In this document: positions 1 through 5,343 of the stretch, in pieces
Position numbering within the stretch: position 1 is the first letter of the stretch
Layout of the letters: every line of letters begins with the position of its first letter
Translations under genes and position numbers: made by a program
Assembly (NCBI GenBank): GCA_023390485.1
Contig: JAEWCT010000167.1
Coordinates: forward strand, 1-5,343
Source of the DNA: Pseudomonadota bacterium
Lineage (GTDB): Bacteria > Pseudomonadota > Alphaproteobacteria > Rhizobiales > Hyphomicrobiaceae
Direction: 5' to 3'
DNA length: 5,343 bases
Notes under the pieces: model-generated
Seen by the model: only the letters and a program-made list of their open reading frames with translations
What the model was told of the DNA's origin: nothing
Database searches by the model: none

Positions 1-1387
1 GGCAAAGATAGACGGTAATCATCGCCTTCTCCCAAAGACCGGAGGCTAGACAAAACGCAAATACGAACGCGCTGAGAAACGCCATCCGCACGCCGCCGAG
101 GAAATAGGCAAAAACCGTCACCAGTCCGGAGACAAGAAGCCAAGGCGCGCTCGTGAGGGTAATCTTGATGGGATTCATCAAGTGCGTGAGCACGAAAATC
201 CGGATGGCTTCGATAGTGTCGAAATAGTTGACGGTGATCCAGCTCACTGCCTCGTTCAGCACGCCGCCCGTGGAAAGGCGAAGCGCTTTCGGAAATTCAC
301 GAAGCCAGTCGAAGTGCAGGCAGAGAAACGTCGTGAGCAACACGAAGAGAACCGGAACGGCGAGTGCCATGGGAAGCGTCTTCGATGTGGCAGCCGTTGG
401 CTTTGCTGCATTTACGACGGCGACCCCTTGGCGGTCGAGCATCACGGCAAGAACGACGATGGCAAGGCCAGATCCAAATCCCCGGTCGATATCGAGTTGC
501 CGGAGCGCGCGGAGAACATCGAAACCCAGGCCGCCCGCACCGATCATGGATGCGACGATGACCATGTTGAGCGTCATCATGACGGTTTGATTGAGACCGA
601 CGAGCAGCGTTGGAAGAGACGAGGGAAGCAGGATCCGCCAGATGATCTGACGCTCCGTGCAGCCGACCATCTTGCCGAGCTCGCGGATTTCCATGGGCGT
701 CTGGTTCAACGCCAGAGTGGTCACGCGTGCCATCGGCGGGAGAGCAAAAATGACGGTTGCGATCATGGCTGCGACCGGCCCGAAGCCGAACAGCAACAGC
801 GTCGGAATGAGATATGCGAACGCCGGCACAGTCTGCATGATGTCGAGACCCGGCGACAGGAGCCACTGATTGAGCTTCGGCCGCGCGTAGCCCAAGACAC
901 CAACCAGCAAACCGCAGCCGACCGCGATCGGGACGCAGACGAGAACCGACGCCAGCGTGACCATGGCGGCATCCCATTGCCCGAAGAGCACAAGGTAAGC
1001 TGAGCAGGCGGCCTGCAAAATGGCGAGGCGCAGACCGCCGACGTAATAGCCAACCCATACGAACGTCGCGCTTACACCCAACCATGACAGCGGCGGCAGA
1101 ACGATGCCGCCGGAGCCAATCGGAATTTCGAAGCCCTTTGCGAGCAGCGCGACCACAAAGTCGAGGGGCAACTCGAGAATGTGCGCGATCCCGCGCGTTA
1201 TGAAGGAAATCTGCTCGACCAAAAGTTTAAGCCACGTCGTCAAATACTGATCGAGCGGCCATTTCCAAGACGCGGGATAGGTCGCCGCGATCGGGAACTT
1301 CCACGACACCCACGCGAGCACGATGATGGTCGCTGTCGCGACAACAAATCGGTTCTCGATAGGAAAGGCTGATTCATCACGGATCAT
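1..1387 (-). CDS. proW: Fused two-module glycine betaine/proline-type ABC transporter permease (3' partial)
   Basis: Inner-membrane channel of the importer. Translating from the ATG at 1387-1385 gives 462 residues with no stop before the left edge, beginning MIRDESAFPIENRFVVAT. An N-terminal membrane segment (about 14-36) and an amphipathic stretch lead into the first permease domain (about 100-320), which contains SPGLDIMQTVPAFAYLIPT and the canonical EAA loop: E236, G242, I252 and LP at 254-255, matching the EAA-x3-G-x9-I-x-LP spacing. It is followed by NQTVMMTLNMVIVASMIGAG, typical of ProW. A hydrophobic segment (about 338-357) then begins a second copy: residues 416-459 align without gaps to 102-145. 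The second EAA loop would lie outside the window. The ATG overlaps the proV stop as ATGA, so translation is probably coupled; a GGGG eight bases upstream may act as ribosome binding site. E. coli ProW is a single-module protein, so a fusion removes the need for a homodimer. Confidence 0.88.
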   Translation of the reverse strand, partial: MIRDESAFPIENRFVVATATIIVLAWVSWKFPIAATYPASWKWPLDQYLTTWLKLLVEQISFITRGIAHILELPLDFVVALLAKGFEIPIGSGGIVLPPLSWLGVSATFVWVGYYVGGLRLAILQAACSAYLVLFGQWDAAMVTLASVLVCVPIAVGCGLLVGVLGYARPKLNQWLLSPGLDIMQTVPAFAYLIPTLLLFGFGPVAAMIATVIFALPPMARVTTLALNQTPMEIRELGKMVGCTERQIIWRILLPSSLPTLLVGLNQTVMMTLNMVIVASMIGAGGLGFDVLRALRQLDIDRGFGSGLAIVVLAVMLDRQGVAVVNAAKPTAATSKTLPMALAVPVLFVLLTTFLCLHFDWLREFPKALRLSTGGVLNEAVSWITVNYFDTIEAIRIFVLTHLMNPIKITLTSAPWLLVSGLVTVFAYFLGGVRMAFLSAFVFAFCLASGLWEKAMITVYLC

Positions 1388-2448
1388 GCGTCGGACCCCG
1401 CAGGCCGAACCGCGGAAACCATGCGCAAGACGGCGCCTGCATCGATCTCGCCCTTCACGGACCCATTATCGCCAACCACTCCAACGGCACCGTTCGCAGC
1501 CGCAATCGCGTTCGCGGCGTCGGCCACCTTGCTGCTTGCCTTGACCGTGACCGCGTAGGCAGCAGCCGTGGCCGGTGCCGCAATCCGCCCGCATGTGATG
1601 ACGCGCGTACGATCCACACCGGAGACGAATGAGCCGACGTAGTCGTTTGCCGGCTCGGCGACGATCTCCTCCGGTGTCCCGGACTGCACGACCTCGCCGT
1701 CCTTCATGATGACGATCCGATCGCCGATCCGTACGGCTTCGTTGAAATCGTGCGTCACGAAGATCATGGTTTTATGGAGCCGGGACTGCAGCCCGATCAA
1801 TTCGTCCTGAAGTTCACGGCGAATAAGCGGGTCGAGCGCCGAAAACGGCTCATCCAGCAGAAGGAATTCAGGATTACCGGCGAGCGCTCGCGCCAGTCCA
1901 ACTCTCTGCTGTTGGCCTCCCGACAGCTGGTGCGGCAGGCGCTTCGACATTCCGGAGAGGCCGACGAGGGCCGTCAACTCCGAAACAACGCTTTCGATCC
2001 TACTGCCGCTATCGCCGCGAATGCGAAGCGGAAGTGCGATGTTCTCGGCGACCGAGAGATGTGGCAGCAGAGCGAAGCTCTGAAAGACCATCGCCATCTT
2101 ATGCCGGCGAATTTCCATAAGGTCTTTCGCCGGTAGCGACATCAGATTGACGCCATCGAGAAGAACTTCGCCGAAGCTCGGCTCGACCAGACGCGTCAGG
2201 CACCGTAGAAGGGTGGACTTGCCGGAACCCGACAGGCCCATCACGACGAAGATTTCGCCCCGCCGCACGTTCAAGCTGACATTGCGCAACGCGGTAAACG
2301 TGTGGCGATCGCCGGCTGCCGCGCGCACTTCCTCTTCGTTCTCTAAACGATCCGGATGCGGCCCATAGAGCTTCCAGATATTCAGGCAGCTCAGTTTGAC
2401 CGAGTTCTCGGACATATTTTGTATGTCTTTTTTCATTTCCGAGACCAT
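1384..2448 (-). CDS. proV: Glycine betaine/proline-type ABC transporter ATP-binding protein
   Basis: Cytoplasmic ATPase that powers the importer. From the ATG at 2448 it has 354 residues and shows all ABC motifs: Walker A GLSGSGKST (71-79), Q-loop glutamine in VFQSFALLPH (Q123), signature LSGGQQQR (175-182), Walker B FLLLDEP (195-201, with catalytic E200), D-loop SALD, and H-loop histidine in FVTHD (H233). The N-terminal extension with NIWKLYGPHPDR and the phrase FVVMGLSGSGKSTLLRC are characteristic of ProV/OpuAA. After about residue 278 (SGVDRTRV) only some 75 Ala/Val-rich residues remain, with one CBS-like motif (GAVGVVGDNGSVKG), shorter than the tandem CBS pair of Escherichia coli ProV. 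The start is uncertain: the frame is open to a TTG at 2484, but that codon lies in a hairpin. ATG codons at 2448 (weak ACGGA six bases upstream), 2436 and 2415 are the alternatives; all precede the conserved region. The TGA stop overlaps the permease start. Confidence 0.9.
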   Translation of the reverse strand: MVSEMKKDIQNMSENSVKLSCLNIWKLYGPHPDRLENEEEVRAAAGDRHTFTALRNVSLNVRRGEIFVVMGLSGSGKSTLLRCLTRLVEPSFGEVLLDGVNLMSLPAKDLMEIRRHKMAMVFQSFALLPHLSVAENIALPLRIRGDSGSRIESVVSELTALVGLSGMSKRLPHQLSGGQQQRVGLARALAGNPEFLLLDEPFSALDPLIRRELQDELIGLQSRLHKTMIFVTHDFNEAVRIGDRIVIMKDGEVVQSGTPEEIVAEPANDYVGSFVSGVDRTRVITCGRIAAPATAAAYAVTVKASSKVADAANAIAAANGAVGVVGDNGSVKGEIDAGAVLRMVSAVRPAGSDA

Positions 2449-2478
2449 TCGTGATCCGTTGAGGAAGGTGGCGACGGT

Positions 2479-2500
2479 CAGCAACCGGCGGCCGCTGCTG
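2479..2500 (-). promoter_or_regulatory. Intercistronic hairpin after proX
   Basis: Immediately after the proX stop codon the transcript can fold: CAGCA (2500-2496) pairs with TGCTG (2483-2479), and inside it CGG (2494-2492) pairs with CCG (2488-2486) around a 3-base CCG loop, with a small G / GT internal loop between the stems. No T-run follows, so it does not look like an intrinsic terminator. In known binding-protein operons such structures protect the 3' end of the upstream mRNA and raise binding-protein levels over membrane subunits; that role here is inference. The candidate TTG start of proV at 2484-2482 falls inside the 3' side of this structure. Confidence 0.55.
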
Positions 2501-3436
2501 TTATTGGAACCAAGCTTTCCAGCGTGCTTCGTTCTCGTCGAGCCACTTATTCGTGACGTCCTCGACGCTTTCCTTGTCGCGATCGACCTTGTAGACGAGC
2601 TTGTTCATTTCATCGGTCGAGATGGAAAACTTCGTGATGGCGTCGTGCGCCTTGGGCCATTTGGTTTTCACGCCCGTCCACGCAGCCTTCCAGATCGGTC
2701 CGTGCGGCTTGCCGCAGTTGTACTTCTTTTCGGCGTAGCACTCAGGCGTATACGGCGGAAACTCAACCCACTCACCTTTATAGACGGCGGGCGCCCAATG
2801 CGGCGCGTATATCCAGAGAAGGATGGGCGCTTTGCGCTTGTAGGCGGATTCCAACTCGGCGAAGAGAGCGGCGTCGGTGCCCGCGTGAACCACCTCGAAG
2901 TCGAGGCCGAGGGCGGCGACGCGTTCGTCATCGAACCCGGCCCATGTCACCGGACCGCCGAGATAACGGCCTTTTGGCGCCGTATCGGGCGTAGAAAATG
3001 CCTTGATGCAATCGGGTTGCTTCAAGGCATTCCAATCCGGCAGGCCCGGACATTTCTCTTTCATGTACTCAGGATACCACCACTCCTCGCGCGCCTTCAT
3101 GCCGCTTTCGCCAATGTTCTCGACCTTGCCTGTCTTCAGGGCATCGTCGAAGACGTCCTTTTGCGTCGTCGACCAGACTTCCATGGCGACATGAAGGTCT
3201 CCCGTTTGAAGGCCCTGGAATTCCGCCATCGCGTCGGCCTGAACGTAGTCGATCTTATAGCCCTGCCGCTTCAACGCTTCGCCCATCAGATGCGTGCTTA
3301 TGAGCTCGCCGGTCCAGTCGTTGAGAATAAGCTTGATCGGATCAGAGGATTCGGCCGCCCGAGCCCCTGCCGACATGGCAGAAACAGACATCGCGGCAGC
3401 GGCAATGAACGCAATAGGCCAACAGTTTCTTCCCAT
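2501..3436 (-). CDS. proX: Glycine betaine/proline-type ABC transporter substrate-binding protein (OpuAC family)
   Basis: Periplasmic binding protein that delivers a quaternary or tertiary methylated amine to the ABC importer encoded next to it. The 311-residue product starts with a Sec-type signal peptide: MGRNCW, a hydrophobic run to about residue 22, then a likely cleavage after ARA at 27. The mature part begins near SDPIKLILNDWTGELIS, a typical OpuAC opening strand. It is rich in tryptophans (41, 88, 119, 120, 165, 208, 214, 223) that could supply the aromatic cage known to hold trimethylammonium groups in this family. The mature protein has four cysteines (129, 143, 233, 241), spaced as two possible disulfides. 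Length is close to the usual for ProX. Start chosen from the strong ribosome binding site and the signal peptide; stop is TAA. Its position between a demethylating dehydrogenase and an ATPase/permease pair suggests a catabolic substrate such as betaine or dimethylglycine rather than only an osmolyte. Choline, carnitine or proline betaine remain possible. Confidence 0.9.
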   Translation of the reverse strand: MGRNCWPIAFIAAAAMSVSAMSAGARAAESSDPIKLILNDWTGELISTHLMGEALKRQGYKIDYVQADAMAEFQGLQTGDLHVAMEVWSTTQKDVFDDALKTGKVENIGESGMKAREEWWYPEYMKEKCPGLPDWNALKQPDCIKAFSTPDTAPKGRYLGGPVTWAGFDDERVAALGLDFEVVHAGTDAALFAELESAYKRKAPILLWIYAPHWAPAVYKGEWVEFPPYTPECYAEKKYNCGKPHGPIWKAAWTGVKTKWPKAHDAITKFSISTDEMNKLVYKVDRDKESVEDVTNKWLDENEARWKAWFQ

Positions 3437-3441
3437 TTCAG

Positions 3442-3448
3442 TCCCCTT
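3442..3448 (-). promoter_or_regulatory. Ribosome binding site of the substrate-binding protein gene
   Basis: Reads AAGGGGA on the minus strand, 5 bases upstream of the ATG at 3436. It is the clearest Shine-Dalgarno-like site in the window and supports that start codon. It lies in the 58-base gap between the dehydrogenase stop (TAG, 3497-3495) and the binding-protein start. I see no convincing sigma-70 promoter in this gap, so the gene is probably cotranscribed with the dehydrogenase, though a separate promoter inside the end of the dehydrogenase gene cannot be excluded. Confidence 0.65.
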
Positions 3449-3494
3449 CTCACGGGTGCTCGCGTTTACTATCGGCTGAAAGCCTCACGATCAG

Positions 3495-5343
3495 CTAGGA
3501 GCGCACCCTTTCTCCCGACGCGTCGTAAAGCGGTTCAAGATGGAGCGATGCCGGCACTCTGCGTGTCCTGACCTCAAGCTCGTAGCTGCCGGCCGCGCTC
3601 AGTGTCGCGTCGTCCAAACCTTTTTCGGATCGCAAGTAACCAAGACCGATACTGCGTCCGACGGTGTGTCCGAGGCCGCCAGATGTCAGCCAGCCAATGC
3701 GTTCGCCGTCGCGATAGATGGTCTCGCGTCCGAGCAGGACGATGCCTGGATCGGCGCTGAACGTGACGAGACGGCGTGTCAGTGGACGTTCCTTTGCCTT
3801 GACGAGCGCGTCGCGACCGATGAAGTCGGCGTTCTTTTTCAGGCGAACGGCAAATCCGAGACCCGCCTCGTAGGGCGTATAGTCAGGCCCGATATCGTGG
3901 GCCCAGACACGGTAGCCTTTCTCCAACCGAAGCGAGTCGATGGCGCGATAGCCGGCGTTGCGGATGCCATAGGGTGCGCCTGCGGCTTTGATCGCGTCGT
4001 AGAGTGTCAGCGCATACTCCGTTGGAACATGGAGCTCCCATCCAAGCTCGCCGACAAAAGTCACTCGGGCTGCAATGACCGGCGCTCCGGCGATGAAGAT
4101 CTGCTGGCTCGTTGCAAATGGGAATGCCGCATTGTCGAGATCGGCTTCGGCCAGCGGCTGCAGAATGTCGCGCGAGGCTGGGCCCATCACTGACATGCAG
4201 GCGTAGGCGGACGTGACGTTTTGAATATGGACCCGCGCGCCCGGCGAAATGCTCCGGCGCAAGTGCGTCCCATCGTGTGTAGCAAAACCAGTGCCCGTGA
4301 CGAGGTAGAAGCTTTGATCACCAGTCCGGCTGACCGTGAGATCGGCCTCGATGCCGCCTTTACGATTGAGCATCTGCGTATAGATAATGCTGCCGACGGG
4401 TTTCGCGATATCGTTCGCGCAGATGCGCTGCAGCTCCGATTCCGCGTCTGGCCCCTCGATCAGGAATTTAACGAATGAGCTCTGGTCGAAGATCGCCGCG
4501 CCCGATCGCGTCGCCTTATGCTCGGTCGCAACGTGAGGCAACCAATTCTGGTAATCGAAGCTGTAAATGTCGCGGGGCTCAACACCGGCCGGCGCAAACC
4601 AGTTCGGCCGTTCCCAACCATATTTCGCGCCGAACGAGCACCCGTCGCCCTTCAAGCGGTCATAGAGTGGGCTTCTGCGCAGCGGCCTAGCCGCTTGGGA
4701 TTCAAGGTATGGCCATCCCATCGCGTAGTGATGGCCCTGGCCTTCGAGGGAGCGCGCAAGGACCGTGCGCCGCGAACGATGATGGTCTCCGAAGCGGCGA
4801 ATGTCGACCGCCCAAAGATCGAAGGCGGGCTCGCCCTCAACAATCCATTCGGCGAGCGCACGGCCTGCGCCTCCACCCGCTGCAATTCCGAATGCGTTGA
4901 AACCGGCACCGACGAAGTAGTTTTTTACCTCCGGCGCTTCACCAAGAATGAACATCCCGTCTTCGGTGAAGGATTCGATGCCGTTGAACCAAGTCTTCAC
5001 GCCTGTCGTTCGCAGCGCCGGGACGAGCTCCATCGCGCGCTCGAGCAATGGCTCGAAGTGATCGACATTCGGCTCCATGAGCTTGAACTCATGGCCCTCT
5101 GGAATCTTCGGGACATCGAACGGAATGGGATTGAATTCATAGCCGCCGACCTGCAGGCCGCCGACATCCTCCTTAAAGTAGGTTTGATAGTCGGTATCGC
5201 GGATTGCGGGGATATGACGGGCAAGCCCCTCGATCTTTTCAGTCACGAAGTACTGATGGTGCGACGGCTGCAGCGGGACATTGACACCGGCCATACGTCC
5301 CAGTTCCGGCGCCCAGATGCCCGCGCAGTTGACGAGAATATCG
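3495..5343 (-). CDS. Dimethylglycine/sarcosine dehydrogenase-like FAD oxidoreductase with GcvT folate domain (5' partial)
   Basis: Likely oxidatively demethylates an N-methylated amine such as dimethylglycine or sarcosine in the cytoplasm, with FAD as electron acceptor, and transfers the methyl-derived carbon to tetrahydrofolate. The reading frame is open to the right edge; 615 residues are visible, beginning DILVNCAGIWAPELGRMAG, a typical mid-section of the FAD/DAO domain. The Met codon at 5294 is therefore internal, not the start. Order of domains (numbered from the first visible codon): end of the FAD domain to about 166, including GIESFTEDGMFILGEAPEV and the glycine-rich GAGFNAFGIAAGGG stretch; central linker domain about 168-250 (RRSPLYDRL, WERPNWFAP); GcvT aminomethyltransferase-like domain about 260-490 (MGPASRD, GELGWELHVP, YEAGLGFAVRLKKNADFIGR); GcvT C-terminal barrel to the TAG stop. 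Full-length relatives have roughly 800-850 residues, so about 200, including the GxGxxG dinucleotide-binding motif, lie outside. The family is secure; the exact substrate is not, since sarcosine and dimethylglycine dehydrogenases share this architecture. Confidence 0.9.
   Translation of the reverse strand, partial: DILVNCAGIWAPELGRMAGVNVPLQPSHHQYFVTEKIEGLARHIPAIRDTDYQTYFKEDVGGLQVGGYEFNPIPFDVPKIPEGHEFKLMEPNVDHFEPLLERAMELVPALRTTGVKTWFNGIESFTEDGMFILGEAPEVKNYFVGAGFNAFGIAAGGGAGRALAEWIVEGEPAFDLWAVDIRRFGDHHRSRRTVLARSLEGQGHHYAMGWPYLESQAARPLRRSPLYDRLKGDGCSFGAKYGWERPNWFAPAGVEPRDIYSFDYQNWLPHVATEHKATRSGAAIFDQSSFVKFLIEGPDAESELQRICANDIAKPVGSIIYTQMLNRKGGIEADLTVSRTGDQSFYLVTGTGFATHDGTHLRRSISPGARVHIQNVTSAYACMSVMGPASRDILQPLAEADLDNAAFPFATSQQIFIAGAPVIAARVTFVGELGWELHVPTEYALTLYDAIKAAGAPYGIRNAGYRAIDSLRLEKGYRVWAHDIGPDYTPYEAGLGFAVRLKKNADFIGRDALVKAKERPLTRRLVTFSADPGIVLLGRETIYRDGERIGWLTSGGLGHTVGRSIGLGYLRSEKGLDDATLSAAGSYELEVRTRRVPASLHLEPLYDASGERVRS

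Noticed and set aside
182..1003. 273-codon plus-strand frame, very rich in Arg, Asp, Glu and His
   Set aside because: Antisense shadow of the permease. The charged, low-complexity composition is what the complement of a hydrophobic membrane protein gives.
297..1085. 262-codon minus-strand frame in a different phase from the permease
   Set aside because: Arg/Ser/His-rich out-of-frame translation within the permease, which has a continuous frame with the EAA motif across the same bases.
1..1387. Possible frameshift or pseudogene, since no long complete frame ends within this region
   Set aside because: Reverse-complement translation from the ATG at 1387 stays open to base 1 with conserved motifs in one frame throughout. 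The gene is simply cut by the window edge.
3474..3484. Small inverted repeat GGCTGAAAGCC in the gap upstream of proX
   Set aside because: Only 4 bp of stem with a 3-base loop and no T-run; expected by chance and too weak for a terminator or operator call.
2396..3571. 391-codon open frame on the plus strand, longer than the proX gene opposite to it
   Set aside because: It lies antisense to proX, the start of proV and the end of the dehydrogenase, all of which have clear family motifs. Its translation shows no recognisable domain and it has no ribosome binding site of note. Long antisense frames are common opposite GC-rich genes.
3540..4193. 217-codon plus-strand frame opposite the dehydrogenase GcvT part
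   Set aside because: No family resemblance; the minus-strand frame has multiple GcvT motifs through the same stretch.

Overview
This window reads as one minus-strand gene cluster for uptake and oxidative demethylation of a methylated amine of the glycine-betaine/dimethylglycine type. Codon choice is GC-leaning. The protein families resemble those of Alphaproteobacteria, most plausibly Hyphomicrobiales/Rhizobiales; this placement is a family-level impression, because there is no rRNA or other marker in the window.

Layout in transcription order, from high to low coordinates: (1) 3495-5343, the C-terminal three quarters of a flavoprotein of the dimethylglycine/sarcosine dehydrogenase family, an FAD-dependent amine oxidoreductase fused to a GcvT-type folate-binding module. 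Its N-terminus lies beyond the right edge. (2) A 58-base gap carrying a good ribosome binding site. (3) 2501-3436, a secreted ProX/OpuAC-type substrate-binding protein. (4) A GC-rich hairpin directly after the proX stop. (5) 1384-about 2448, a ProV-type ATPase with a reduced C-terminal CBS region. (6) 1-1387, a ProW-type permease that overlaps proV by 4 bases (ATGA) and runs off the left edge. It is open through the whole visible stretch of 462 codons and contains one full transmembrane permease module followed by the beginning of a second, related one, so it appears to be a fused two-module permease.

Inferred working model: the binding protein captures a quaternary or tertiary methylated amine (glycine betaine, dimethylglycine or similar) in the periplasm, the ABC transporter imports it, and the dehydrogenase removes an N-methyl group, passing the one-carbon unit to tetrahydrofolate. 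The sequence does not fix the substrate.

The window is almost entirely coding, with no RNA genes, mobile elements, CRISPR arrays or stretches over 300 bases without a gene. I do not see a radically new system. The points most worth a second look are the hairpin between proX and proV, which also argues against the upstream TTG start of proV, the double-module permease, and the pairing of an importer with a demethylating dehydrogenase.
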